Source of the DNA: Alphaproteobacteria bacterium
GTDB lineage: Bacteria > Myxococcota_A > UBA796 > GCA-2862545
Direction of reading: 5' to 3'
Length of the DNA stretch: 64,000 nt
Assembly (NCBI GenBank): GCA_020632955.1
Contig: JACKEO010000011.1
Coordinates: forward strand, 62,001 to 126,000
Of this stretch, positions 23,244-31,634 are shown in pieces. The notes beneath the pieces are model-generated. The model had not been told where the DNA came from, did not search any database, and saw only the letters and a program-made list of their open reading frames with translations. Position 1 is the stretch's first letter, and each line of letters opens with the position of its first letter. The position numbers and the translations under genes are program-made.

Positions 23244-25304
23244 TCAGCAGCCGCCGTTGCCGGAACAGGTGCAGGTCCTGGACAGGGCCTGGACGAAGGC
23301 GTCGATCTCGGACTGGCAGAGGTCGGCGTTGTCCAAGAAGCCCATGGGAGAGCCGGGAGCCGCCAGGGACGCCAGCGGGGCCAGCGAGGTGACGCCCGTC
23401 GATCGGACGTAGAGTCCGCCGATCGCCGCGCTCGCGAGGCGCTCGAGGCCGGCGAGCGAGGTGAGCTGGGGCAGGGAGACCAGCTCGAACCCCAGGGCGC
23501 ACCCTTCGAGGGAGGAGAGGCCCTCGATGCTCGACAGCGCGGCGAGGTCGTTGAGGACGCACTTGTCGTTGATCCGCGTCACGGCCTCGAGGCCGGCGAG
23601 CGACGCCAGGAGCGGGCTGCCCACGATGCGGAGGTCGCCCGTGACGTCTCCTCCCGACAGCGCGTCGAGGGAGGCGAGCACGGGGTTGTCCACCAGGATC
23701 AGGTCGCCCCCGGTCTTGGCCGGCCCGGGGAGCCCGTCGAGGGAGGTGAGGTGGGACAGGCCGACGATCTCCACGTCGCCGAGACCCTGGACGCCCTCGA
23801 GGCCCGCGAGGGAGGTGAGGGCGAGATCCCCTTCGAGGTGGAGACCGTCGATGATCTCGAGGTCCCCGAGACCCTCGAGCGAGGACAGGGAGGGCACGTC
23901 CTCGATCTGGAGTCGCGTGACGCGTTCCAGCCGGTCACCGAGGTCGACCGATGCCAGCAGGGGGAGGTCTGCGAGCACCAGCTCGGACAGCCGGGAGGTC
24001 GCCAGGGGCGCCAGCCCGGTGAGCCTGGGGTTGCCGACGACCTGCAGCGCCCCGATCCCCGCGAGGTCGCCGAGGCCGTCGAGACTCTGGAGCCCCGCGT
24101 TCCCCGGATGGCCGGTGGTCGAGAACGGCAGGCGCAGGGAGCCCACCAGGACCTCCGGCTGCACCCACGGGGACTCGACGCCCCGCAGCGTGCCGTGGAG
24201 CCCCCGGAGGTCGAGGAGGGCGGCGTTGTCGGAGATCACCAGCTGCGAGACGCCCGCGAGCGCGCCCGACCCCTCGAAGGAGGCGAGGCGCGGGTTCCCC
24301 GAGATCACCAGGCTGCCCTCGATCCGGAGACCGCCCGCGAGGCTGTCGCGCCCGAGTCCCGACGTGGCCAGGAGGGCGGGGTTGGACGCGACCGCGAGGC
24401 TGCCGCCCACGCGGGCGAGCGCACCCAGGCCGCCGAGCGTGGCGAGGGAGGCGTTGCGCGCGATCGACACGACCGTGGACGCTCCGAGGAGGGGCGTGGG
24501 GAGGGGGAGGGGTCGGGACTCCTCCCGCCCGACGACCTCCAGCCCGTCGAGCCCTCCGAGGTCCTCCAGGACCGCATTGTCCTCCACGACGAGGCGGCCG
24601 CCGACGGTGCGGAGGCGCTCCAGCCCGGCCAGCGAGGTCAGCTGCGCCGTCCCCCGGACGATCACCTCGCCCGTGACCACCTCGAGGCCGCGCAGGCCCT
24701 GGAGGGAGACGAGGGCCTCGGGTCCGTCCAGGACCAGTCCGTCGAGGGTGGAGATCGCGTCGAGCCCGCCGAGCGACGCCATCGCCGGGTTGTCGTGGAG
24801 CTCGAAGGACCCCAGGGTCCGGAGGCCCGACAGCCCCGACAGGGAGGTGAGGGCCGTGCTGCCCACCCGGAGCGTGTCCTCCACCGTGGTCAGCGAGGCG
24901 AGACCGTCGAGGGAGGTGAGGCCCGGGCTCCCCGAGATCCACACCGAGCCCTTCACCTCCTGGAGCGACGCGAGGGGGTGCAGGTCACCCGGCACGTCGG
25001 CGTCGAGGTCGAAGGTGAGGTCGCCGACCACCACGCTGACACCGCAGAGGCGGTCGAGGTCGGCTGCCGTCCGGACGATCAGCGGCCCGTTGACGAGGCC
25101 CTGGCCTCCGGTGCAGTCCTGCGGGCCGGTGTCGGTGCCGGACGTGTCCGCCGGGAGGTCGGTGTCGACCCCCGCGACATCGGTGTCGACCCCCGCGACG
25201 TCGGTGTCCACGTCGGGGGCGTCGGTGTCCCCGGACGGGCCGTCCTTGTCGACGGGAGGCTGGCAGGCCGCGAGGATCATGAGGACGAGGGTCGGCGAGC
25301 GCAT
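23244..25304 (-). CDS. Leucine-rich-repeat (receptor-L-like) lipoprotein
   Basis: The protein has 686 residues from ATG 25304, preceded by GGAGG. The signal ends in LMILAAC (Cys14). Next comes a 45-residue Asp/Thr/Val/Gly linker with a 21-base DNA repeat, then CTGGQGLVNGPLIVRTAADLDRLCG. From about 85 to 660 there are around a dozen repeats of about 24-48 residues of the form LTSLAGLERLRTVGGRLVVEDN, as in the receptor-L/LRR type seen in many surface proteins. The C-terminus has CQSEID...CTCSGNGGC, a Cys cap. Probably an outer-membrane recognition or adhesion protein. No enzymatic motif. Confidence 0.86.
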   Translation of the reverse strand: MRSPTLVLMILAACQPPVDKDGPSGDTDAPDVDTDVAGVDTDVAGVDTDLPADTSGTDTGPQDCTGGQGLVNGPLIVRTAADLDRLCGVSVVVGDLTFDLDADVPGDLHPLASLQEVKGSVWISGSPGLTSLDGLASLTTVEDTLRVGSTALTSLSGLSGLRTLGSFELHDNPAMASLGGLDAISTLDGLVLDGPEALVSLQGLRGLEVVTGEVIVRGTAQLTSLAGLERLRTVGGRLVVEDNAVLEDLGGLDGLEVVGREESRPLPLPTPLLGASTVVSIARNASLATLGGLGALARVGGSLAVASNPALLATSGLGRDSLAGGLRIEGSLVISGNPRLASFEGSGALAGVSQLVISDNAALLDLRGLHGTLRGVESPWVQPEVLVGSLRLPFSTTGHPGNAGLQSLDGLGDLAGIGALQVVGNPRLTGLAPLATSRLSELVLADLPLLASVDLGDRLERVTRLQIEDVPSLSSLEGLGDLEIIDGLHLEGDLALTSLAGLEGVQGLGDVEIVGLSHLTSLDGLPGPAKTGGDLILVDNPVLASLDALSGGDVTGDLRIVGSPLLASLAGLEAVTRINDKCVLNDLAALSSIEGLSSLEGCALGFELVSLPQLTSLAGLERLASAAIGGLYVRSTGVTSLAPLASLAAPGSPMGFLDNADLCQSEIDAFVQALSRTCTCSGNGGC
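25159..25200 (+). repeat. 21-base tandem repeat, two copies plus a diverged third
   Basis: The unit reads TCGGTGTCGACCCCCGCGAC plus one base and codes DTDVAGV on the minus strand, in the linker of the LRR lipoprotein. A third, altered copy continues to about 25221. It is in frame, so copy changes would only alter linker length. Confidence 0.85.
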
Positions 25305-25322
25305 GGAGCCTCCGTGGGCTGA

Positions 25323-25328
25323 CTCTAC
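25323..25328 (-). promoter_or_regulatory. -10-like element before the LRR lipoprotein gene
   Basis: The minus-strand hexamer is GTAGAG, 18 bases before ATG 25304. The sequence on the far side is somewhat AT-rich (AAGAACTCGT), but no -35 fits. Confidence 0.35.
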
Positions 25329-25474
25329 ACGAGTTCTTGACAGGGTGGCAGGTCCGAGAGGCAAACGACACAGGAAGCGTTCCCGGGTGTCGCGGCACTC
25401 CGCAACCGTCGGCCGCGCCGCGCGCGGGTCCGCCCACGCGAGGCCATCGCACGCGGGGCCGCCAAGCCCCCAGC

Positions 25475-26755
25475 TCACCGCGGCAGCGCCACCACGATCG
25501 TCCCACTCGGCGGCGGCGGATCCCCCGTGTTCGTGGCCGACACGCCCACCGCCGTGCCCACCACCGCCGCGGCCGCGATGGCCACCCCGATGCCGATCCA
25601 CAGCGAGGCCTTCTTCTTCGCCGGCGAGCGCTGCCGCGGCTCGGTGGCGGGCGCCGCGCCCGTGGCCGCCTGCTCCACCAGCCCCGCGTCCACGGCCACC
25701 GGCGGCGGCGTGCGCAGCACGCGCGTGAGCACCGCGTTGCTCGCCACCGAGAAGGACGGCGGCCCCTCGTTCCCCCCGTCGGGCAGCGCGGCCAGCAGCG
25801 GTGCCACGGTGGCCACCAGGCCCGCCGCGGCCGACCCCGAGGCGGCCACCGGGGCCGTGAACCCGCCCGTGGCGCGCACGTACAGGCGGGCCGCCCTCCC
25901 CCCCTCGGCCGCCCCCGCCACCCAGACGGCGTCGAGCTCCGCCGCCTCGGCGAGCGCACCCACCAGGTCGGCGAGCAGCGGCCCGGGCGCCTGCCCGGAG
26001 GGGCCCAGCAGCGGTGGCCCGAGCGGGACCGTGACCGTGGTGAGCCCGCCCGGATCGACGAGCACCGCGCGGTAGCCCACGCGGTCGCCGGCCCGCACGT
26101 GCACGTGGTGCTGGCCCGGCGGCAGGGAGGTGATCGCGTCGGGACCCCCGGCGCCGCGCCCGTCCACGCGCACCCAGGCACCCGCGACCTCCACCCGCAC
26201 CTGCAGCTGGCCGAGATCCTCCTGGCCGAGCGCGACCTCCTCGGCGAACCACCGGTCGAGCGGCGCTACGAGCCCAGGTGCCTCGGCGTCGGGCCGGAGG
26301 GAGGCCGCTGCGGCCAGGGCCTCCCGCGCCTCCATCGGGCGACCGGCCGCCTGGAGCGCCTCGGCCAGGGCGAGCTCGGCCTCGCGCAGCCCCTCGACGC
26401 TGCCGCACCACACGGTGGCCTCGAGCTGCACCTCGCGGGCCTCCTTCAGCGCCGCGAGCGCCTCGTCCACGCGACCCGCCGCCAGCAGGGCCCGACCGTC
26501 CGCGAGGCGCCGCCGCCCCTCGGCCAGCGCGCCCTCGGCCAGCACGGCCTCGGCACCGGCCCCCAGCCGCGTGGCCAGGGCGTCGGGGCCCACGCCCGTG
26601 TGCCCGGCCGCCACGTCCACCGCGGCCAGCACCGACCGCGTGACCGCCTCCTGCTCCGCCGGCCCGAGGCCCGGGTCGAAGACCCCGACCACGCCGATGT
26701 CGGCGGCACCCGCCACCGCGGTCAGCGCACCCGGCACGAGCCAGAGTCCCCACAC
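25475..26755 (-). CDS. PEGA-like envelope protein with C-terminal membrane segment
   Basis: The start is GTG at 26755, with GGGAGG five bases upstream, giving 426 residues. A short signal (WLVPGALTAVAGA) precedes a helical region with Ala/Leu repeats (about 60-170). A beta segment at about 190-255 (VRVEVAGAWVRVDGRGAGG... LPPGQHHVHVRAGDR) looks like a PEGA-type domain. Residues 255-370 are a second mixed domain. Basic KKK precedes a transmembrane helix (LWIGIGVAIAAAAVVGTAVGV) near residue 395. Such proteins often accompany the PEGA kinases and TPR proteins of myxobacteria, and both kinds lie next door. The gene diverges from the TPR gene. Confidence 0.75.
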   Translation of the reverse strand: MWGLWLVPGALTAVAGAADIGVVGVFDPGLGPAEQEAVTRSVLAAVDVAAGHTGVGPDALATRLGAGAEAVLAEGALAEGRRRLADGRALLAAGRVDEALAALKEAREVQLEATVWCGSVEGLREAELALAEALQAAGRPMEAREALAAAASLRPDAEAPGLVAPLDRWFAEEVALGQEDLGQLQVRVEVAGAWVRVDGRGAGGPDAITSLPPGQHHVHVRAGDRVGYRAVLVDPGGLTTVTVPLGPPLLGPSGQAPGPLLADLVGALAEAAELDAVWVAGAAEGGRAARLYVRATGGFTAPVAASGSAAAGLVATVAPLLAALPDGGNEGPPSFSVASNAVLTRVLRTPPPVAVDAGLVEQAATGAAPATEPRQRSPAKKKASLWIGIGVAIAAAAVVGTAVGVSATNTGDPPPPSGTIVVALPR

Positions 26756-26778
26756 GTGGACCTCCCGTCCGGCCTCGG

Positions 26779-26784
26779 GTCTAG
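26779..26784 (-). promoter_or_regulatory. -10-like element before the PEGA-like gene
   Basis: The minus-strand hexamer CTAGAC ends 23 bases before GTG 26755. It faces the TPR-gene element at 26839, defining a 112-base divergent promoter region. Confidence 0.45.
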
Positions 26785-26838
26785 CGCCCCGCGGAGCCCG
26801 CCGCACCCGGGACGGACGCGGACGCCCCGGGTCCGGGG

Positions 26839-26844
26839 TTAGAG
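26839..26844 (+). promoter_or_regulatory. -10-like element before the TPR gene
   Basis: The hexamer TTAGAG ends 23 bases before the proposed CTG start at 26868. That is the same spacing as at genes with normal starts. Confidence 0.4.
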
Positions 26845-26867
26845 GGCCCGCTCGCCCGGAGTCGCCC

Positions 26868-28298
26868 CTGCTCGCCACCCTCGTCCTGCTGATCTCCCTC
26901 ACCGCCGGCCGGGCGAGCGAGGCGGAGGATCTGCTCCGTGCCGGGCGGGTGCTCGACGCTGTGGTGGTGGCGGAGGCCGAAGCCCGGGCGCTGCCCGACG
27001 ACCTCGACGCGCAGGAGCGGTGGATCGACCTGCTGCTGAGCACCGGCCAGCTGGAGCGCGCCGTGGCCGAGGCCCGGGCGCGGGTGCAGCGCGCCCCCGC
27101 CTCGCCCGACGCCCAGTACCTCCTGGGCCGGGCCCTGCCCGCCCCCGACGCCAGCCGCGAGGCCTTCGAGCGGGCGCTGCGCCTCGACCCGGAGCACGCC
27201 CGTTCCTACGCGGGCATCGGCGGCATCCTCCGCGCCCGGGGCGCCCTGCGGGAGGCCGCCGAGGCCTACCAGCGCGCGCTGTCGCTCGACCCCACGCTGG
27301 CCGAGGCCTGGGGCGGGCTCCTCGCGATCACCGTGGCCTCCGGCGACCGGGAGGGCGCGGGCCAGGTGGCCGAGGCCGCGCTGGCGAAGGTGCCCCAGCA
27401 CGTGGAGTCCTGGCTGGCGCTGGCCGCCGCGCGTCCCGCCCAGGCGGCCCAGGTGCTCGAGCAGGCCACGCGCGCGGTGGGCTGGGACGCCCGCGTGCAC
27501 GCCGCCCGCGCCGTGCAGGCCCTGGGCGCCGACGACGCCACCACCGCCGCCGCTGCCGCGCGCGAGGCGTTGGTGCGCGACCCCTCCTCGGCCGACGCGC
27601 ACTGGCTGGTGGGCCTCGCGGCCGAACGCCTCGACGGCAGCCTCGACGCCGCCGGCGTCCGCGCCCTGCAGGCGGCGCGCAGCTCGCCCGAGGGGCGCAC
27701 CCTCCGCGCCCTCGACGCGCTGGTGTCGTCCTACCCGCGATCGGCGCTGGCCCGCCTCACCCGCGCCCGCACCCTGCAGCCCACGGACCCGGCCGGCGCA
27801 CGCGCCGACCTGGAAGCGGGCCTCGCCGCCCACCCCGACGCCATCGACCTCGTGGCCACCCTCGGCCTGGCCCTGCGCGGCGTCGACGACGCCCGCGCCG
27901 CCCGCCTGCTCACCGTGGCCGTGGGGGCACGTCCCTACGACGCCTCCCTGGCCGTGGCCGCCACCGATGCGCTGCTCGCGGCGGGCCAGGGCGAGCAGGC
28001 CCGCGCGCTGGCGGCCGAGGCCACCACGCTCTTCCCCTTCTCGCTGCCGGTGTGCCTGAAGTACGTGGGCGTGCTGTCGGCCCAGGGCGAGCACGAGGCC
28101 GCCTGGCGCGCCGCGCGGGAGGCGGCCGACCGCATCCACGACCCCCGGGCCGCCCTGGCCGCCGCCGCCGCCGCCCAGGAGGCGGGCCACCTGCGGGAGG
28201 CCGCGCAGCGCTACGACCAGCTCGCCGCGCAGCTGGGCAAGCCCGAGCTCGCCGCGGTCGCCGCCAACCTCCGCCGCACGGCCGACCGAACGCCCTGA
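26868..28298 (+). CDS. Exported TPR protein, probable CTG start
   Basis: No ATG, GTG or TTG lies before the signal peptide. CTG at 26868, with GGAG six bases upstream and a -10-like hexamer at 26839-26844, gives 476 residues starting LLATLVLLISLTAGRASE, a normal signal peptide. About eight tetratricopeptide repeats follow, for example SREAFERALRLDPEHARSYAG and REAAEAYQRALSLDPTLAEAW. No catalytic motif is seen. It probably acts as a periplasmic scaffold. It converges with the Cys-rich lipoprotein gene after only 13 bases. If CTG is not used, the start could lie further in, at the cost of the signal. Confidence 0.8.
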   Translation: MLATLVLLISLTAGRASEAEDLLRAGRVLDAVVVAEAEARALPDDLDAQERWIDLLLSTGQLERAVAEARARVQRAPASPDAQYLLGRALPAPDASREAFERALRLDPEHARSYAGIGGILRARGALREAAEAYQRALSLDPTLAEAWGGLLAITVASGDREGAGQVAEAALAKVPQHVESWLALAAARPAQAAQVLEQATRAVGWDARVHAARAVQALGADDATTAAAAAREALVRDPSSADAHWLVGLAAERLDGSLDAAGVRALQAARSSPEGRTLRALDALVSSYPRSALARLTRARTLQPTDPAGARADLEAGLAAHPDAIDLVATLGLALRGVDDARAARLLTVAVGARPYDASLAVAATDALLAAGQGEQARALAAEATTLFPFSLPVCLKYVGVLSAQGEHEAAWRAAREAADRIHDPRAALAAAAAAQEAGHLREAAQRYDQLAAQLGKPELAAVAANLRRTADRTP

Positions 28299-28311
28299 TC
28301 GGGCCCCCGGG

Positions 28312-28899
28312 TCACTCCCCCCAGCGGTCCTTGTCGACCACGCGGGGCCAGAGGAAGGCCCCCGACCACGTGGCGGGGCTCTGCTCGGAGGACGTGGCCC
28401 TCACCACCCAGTCGCAGCCGCGGTCCTGCTTGTAGAGGGGCTGCAGGTCGAGCTCGAAGGCGGTCCAGCGCTCGGGCACCTCGCCCCCCCGCAGGGTGGT
28501 GCGTCGCTCCTTGCGGTCCACCTCGCCCGTGGAGATCTCGCAGGTGAGCGTGGCCACCAGCTCCCAGGTGCCGATCTCGGGGGCCACGACGTGGGCCGAC
28601 ACGAGGTAGCGGCCGGGGTCGAGCATCCCCACCGCACCGGGTGGGAGCACCTCGTCGCAGGCCCCCGTGCCGCGACAGAGCACCACGCCCTCCTCCACCG
28701 GCCGCACCCCGCGCCCCACGGTGCGCAGGGCCTCGTCGAGCCGCGCCAGCTCGTACTGGGTGAGCACGTCGCCGTCGGCGGCCTCGTCGGCGGTGGCCTC
28801 GCAGCGCCCCGCGCAGGCGGCGGCGTCGCAGGTGGGTGCCGGGCGGCAGGCGGCGAGGGCCAGGAGCAGGCCCGCGAGACGGGGGAGAGAGGCGGTCAT
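28312..28899 (-). CDS. Cys-rich lipoprotein, paralogue of the one at 3859
   Basis: The protein has 195 residues from ATG 28899, with GAGG upstream. The signal ends in LLLALAAC (Cys18). Its Cys order (CDAAACAGRC, VLCRGTGAC, LTCE, RGCDWVV) matches the lipoprotein at 3859, including the beta stretch LDPGRYLVSAHVV after the third Cys pair. Its start overlaps the stop of the PEGA pseudokinase in an ATGA (28896-28899), so the two are probably co-translated; the copy at 3859 has no such neighbour. A partnership with the kinase-like protein is an inference from coupling. No known family. Confidence 0.8.
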   Translation of the reverse strand: MTASLPRLAGLLLALAACRPAPTCDAAACAGRCEATADEAADGDVLTQYELARLDEALRTVGRGVRPVEEGVVLCRGTGACDEVLPPGAVGMLDPGRYLVSAHVVAPEIGTWELVATLTCEISTGEVDRKERRTTLRGGEVPERWTAFELDLQPLYKQDRGCDWVVRATSSEQSPATWSGAFLWPRVVDKDRWGE

Positions 28900-30443
28900 G
28901 GCGACTCCTCACCCGCGGAGCCCGCCGGGCCCAGCGTGAACGACAGGGCGCGACGCTCCCCCGGGTCGAGCCCGCTCACCCGGCGGCGCTCGGCGGCGAA
29001 GCCCCGCTTGTCCACCACCACCTCCGCCGCGGTCTTCCCGGCCCGGAGCACGTGCCGCAGCGGCGTGGTGCCCACCCGCACGCCGTCGATGCGCACGCTG
29101 GCCCCCGCGGGTCGGCTGTCCACCGACAGCACCGCCGGCTGCACCGTCTCCTCCCGCTCGAGCGACACGGCGAGCCGCGTGGTGCCCCCGCGCGCCACCA
29201 CCACGGGCCAGGTGCGCGGCACGTGCCCATCGGCCTCGGCACCCACCACGTGATCCCCCGGCGCCAGCCCGGTGACCTCGAGGTGGGCACCCGTGCCCTG
29301 GCCCCGTCCGTCCACCGTGAGGCGCACGGGCAGCGTGGCGTCCACCACGAGCGCCCCCGTCTCCACCTGCGCGATCGCGGGCGTCTCGAGGGCGCGGGAG
29401 GACAGGGCGGCGAAGGCGGCCCCCACCGACAGGGCCGCGAGCAGCAGGCCCGCCGTCACGCCCACCCGACGGGCGCCCCGCAGCCGGGCGCGCGCGGCCT
29501 GCGCCTTCGCCTCCACGGCCTGCGCGCGTCCGCTGCCCAGCTCCTCGAGCCGGGCGGCCACGCGCTCGCGCGCCGCCCCCAGCGACGCGGATCCCAGGTC
29601 GCAGACCCACGAGGCCAGCGCACCCCGCACGAGCCGGGGGGCCGACCCCACCAGCGCCGCGCGCCGCAGCGCATCGCCCAGGTCCTGCGCGTTCGCGTAG
29701 CGGTCCTCGGGCGCCGTGGCGGTGGCGCGGGCCAGCAGGCCCGCGATGCTCGCGAGGCTGGCCTGGGTGTCGGCCGGCGCCTCGCGGGCCGGCGGCGCCC
29801 CTTCCGCCGTGAGACGACCCGTCACCAGGCGCTGCAGCACGGCCCCGAGGATCCACACGTCCGACGGCCGTCCGACGGGCCCGCCCGCGGCGAGCTCCGG
29901 GCTGGCGAAGGCACCCGGCGTGGGCCCCCGCGCCGCCGCCTCGGCGGGCGAGACCACCAGGCCCCGCAGGTCCACCCGCACGCGGCCGTCCACCCGGATC
30001 CACACCCGGTCGAGGGGCAGGCCGCGCAGCACCCAGTCCAGCGCCGCCCCCTTGTCGTCGGTGCGCAGCTCGAGGTGGTGCACCACCCGACACAGCTCCA
30101 GCACGATGGAGGCCGCGAAGCCGAGCGGCACGCGCTCGCCGCTGGCGTCGAGCAGCTCGAGCACCGTGGCCAGATCGAGGCCGTCGACGTGGTCCACCAC
30201 CACGAAGGGGCGACCGTCGGCCCGCCCGACCTCACGCACGCGCAGCACGTCGGCGTGCCGGATCATCCCGGCGCGGCGGAGGTCCTCGGCCAGCCCCGGC
30301 GCCTCCGACGCCGTGCTCCACAGCACCCACACCAGCTCCGCGGGCTCGCCCGGGAGCACGGCCAGCCAGCGCTCGGCGCCCGGCTCGACGCCGACGCGCT
30401 CCACGGGAAGGCAGGCACCGAAGGAGGCAGGGGGACGGCTGAC
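28896..30443 (-). CDS. Pseudokinase with membrane segment and two PEGA domains
   Basis: The protein has 515 residues from GTC 30443, which has GGGAGG six bases upstream; a GTG at 30404 would cut off the first strand of the fold. Residues 8-255 are a protein-kinase fold: ACLPVERVG for strand 1, SPELAAGG (181) for the APE motif, RPSDVWILGAVLQRLVTG (192-209) for helix F, and PEDRYANAQDL (245-255). But the invariant Lys is missing, HRDLKPxN reads GLPLDRVWI (141-149), and DFG reads DLR (158-160). Residues 330-347 are a transmembrane helix; two PEGA domains follow at about 357-430 and 437-510. Phosphotransfer is unlikely, so a signalling or scaffold role is inferred. Coupled to the Cys-rich lipoprotein. 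Confidence 0.8.
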   Translation of the reverse strand, partial: VSRPPASFGACLPVERVGVEPGAERWLAVLPGEPAELVWVLWSTASEAPGLAEDLRRAGMIRHADVLRVREVGRADGRPFVVVDHVDGLDLATVLELLDASGERVPLGFAASIVLELCRVVHHLELRTDDKGAALDWVLRGLPLDRVWIRVDGRVRVDLRGLVVSPAEAAARGPTPGAFASPELAAGGPVGRPSDVWILGAVLQRLVTGRLTAEGAPPAREAPADTQASLASIAGLLARATATAPEDRYANAQDLGDALRRAALVGSAPRLVRGALASWVCDLGSASLGAARERVAARLEELGSGRAQAVEAKAQAARARLRGARRVGVTAGLLLAALSVGAAFAALSSRALETPAIAQVETGALVVDATLPVRLTVDGRGQGTGAHLEVTGLAPGDHVVGAEADGHVPRTWPVVVARGGTTRLAVSLEREETVQPAVLSVDSRPAGASVRIDGVRVGTTPLRHVLRAGKTAAEVVVDKRGFAAERRRVSGLDPGERRALSFTLGPAGSAGEESP

Positions 30444-30461
30444 GGCGGACCTCCCGGGGGA

Positions 30462-30467
30462 CGCTAC
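30462..30467 (-). promoter_or_regulatory. -10-like element before the PEGA pseudokinase
   Basis: The minus-strand hexamer GTAGCG ends 18 bases before the proposed GTC start. It partly overlaps the stop region of the preceding small lipoprotein gene (ends 30464). Its spacing supports the unusual start. Confidence 0.3.
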
Positions 30468-30742
30468 TCGGCCCCCCCGACCGGCTCGTCGTACAACGTG
30501 GCGTCGCCACAGTCCCACTCCCTTCGCAGGACGGGCTCCGCTCCGTAGGCCACGCAGGCCCCGTGCTCCTCGGACGTGGACGACGCGAAGTGCGCCACGC
30601 AGGCGTCGACCTCGCGCTCCGGCACGGGCGATCCGCACTCCGCCTTGAACTCCGCCATCTCGCGGCAGAGCGCCTGGCAGCTCGACTCGCAGCCCTGGAG
30701 CAGGACGACGGCAGCGCTGAGGACGAGGACGGTGCGCACCAC
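30464..30742 (-). CDS. Small Cys-rich lipoprotein
   Basis: 92 residues from GTG 30742 (a second GTG at 30739 is equally possible). The signal ends in VVLLQGC (Cys18). The mature part has five more Cys: CESSCQALCREM, KAECGSP, VDACVAH, GACVAYG and WDCGDA, which would form disulfides in the periplasm. The first block (CQALC) resembles the N-termini of the two Cys-rich lipoproteins at 3859 and 28312, but the rest differs. Function unknown. It sits between dapB and the pseudokinase on the same strand. Confidence 0.7.
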   Translation of the reverse strand: MVRTVLVLSAAVVLLQGCESSCQALCREMAEFKAECGSPVPEREVDACVAHFASSTSEEHGACVAYGAEPVLRREWDCGDATLYDEPVGGAE

Positions 30743-30765
30743 GATCTCGGGGCAGGACCCGGCGA

Positions 30766-30771
30766 GCCTAC
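30766..30771 (-). promoter_or_regulatory. -10-like element before the small Cys-rich lipoprotein
   Basis: The minus-strand hexamer GTAGGC ends 23 bases before GTG 30742. It sits between dapB and this gene and suggests a separate transcript. Confidence 0.38.
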
Positions 30772-30834
30772 TACGCCCGGCACGGGCACGCGCGCGTGCG
30801 GCGGGCACCTTGACCACGCGCTGACCCCACCGGC

Positions 30835-31626
30835 TCACGCCAGGCCGAGGACCTCGCGGAAGGCGTAGCGACCGGCCGGCCGATCGTGCAGCCAGGCCGC
30901 GGCGCGCAGGGCGCCGCGCACGAAGGTGTCGCGGGAGGTGGCCACGTGCCCCAGCTCGAGGCGCTCCCCCTCCCCCAGCAGCCACACCGTGTGCTCGCCC
31001 ACCACGTCGCCGCCACGCACCGCGTGCAGGCCGATCTCGCCCGGCGGCCGCGGACCGGTGGCGCCCTCCCGCCCGTGACGCACCACGGAGGAGCGCACCT
31101 GGTGACGCGCCTCGGCCACCGCGTCGGCCAGCAGCAGCGCGGTGCCGCTCGGGGCGTCGACCTTGAGGCGGTGGTGGGTCTCGACGATCTCGACGTCGAG
31201 CTCGGGCAGGGCGCCGGCGGCCCGACGGACCAGCTCCGCGAGCACCTGCACGCCGGCCGAGAAGTTCGCGGCGTGCAGCACCGGCCCCTGCTCGGCGGCC
31301 GCCTCGAGGTGCAGCCGCAGCCGCTCGTCGAGCCCGGTGACCCCGGTGACGAGCGCCCGGCCGTCGAGCGCCTCCAGCGTGCGGAGCAGGCCCTCGGGGA
31401 GCGAGACGTCGAGCACCACCTCGGCCTCGCCGAAGGCGTCGGGACCGGGCGCCACCACGGGCACCCCCAGCGGCTCCAGCCCGGCGAGCCGCCCGGCGTC
31501 GGCGCCCAGGTGCGACGAGCTCGCCGACCCCACCGCCGCCACCACGCGCAGGCCGTGCTCCGCGGCCAGGGCCACCGCGCGCCGCCCCATGCGTCCCGTG
31601 GCTCCGACGACGGCGAGCGGCACCAT
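30835..31626 (-). CDS. dapB: 4-hydroxy-tetrahydrodipicolinate reductase DapB
   Basis: The protein has 263 residues and starts at ATG 31626 with AGGAG upstream. DapB reduces the cyclic product of DapA with NAD(P)H in the lysine/diaminopimelate pathway, in the cytoplasm. The N-terminal Rossmann signature is VVGATGRMG (6-14). The active-site box ETHHRLKVDAPSGTAL carries His151/His152 and Lys155. The C-terminal part (HAVRGGDVVGEHTVW) and length match the family. It starts 8 bases after the outer-membrane barrel gene on the same strand, an unusual operon partner. Confidence 0.96.
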   Translation of the reverse strand: MVPLAVVGATGRMGRRAVALAAEHGLRVVAAVGSASSSHLGADAGRLAGLEPLGVPVVAPGPDAFGEAEVVLDVSLPEGLLRTLEALDGRALVTGVTGLDERLRLHLEAAAEQGPVLHAANFSAGVQVLAELVRRAAGALPELDVEIVETHHRLKVDAPSGTALLLADAVAEARHQVRSSVVRHGREGATGPRPPGEIGLHAVRGGDVVGEHTVWLLGEGERLELGHVATSRDTFVRGALRAAAWLHDRPAGRYAFREVLGLA

Positions 31627-31634
31627 GACGGCTC

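Noticed and set aside
20623..25200. Repeats resembling a CRISPR array (6- and 21-base tandem units)
   Set aside because: Units are short, contiguous, in frame and inside protein linkers; there are no spacers and no cas genes.
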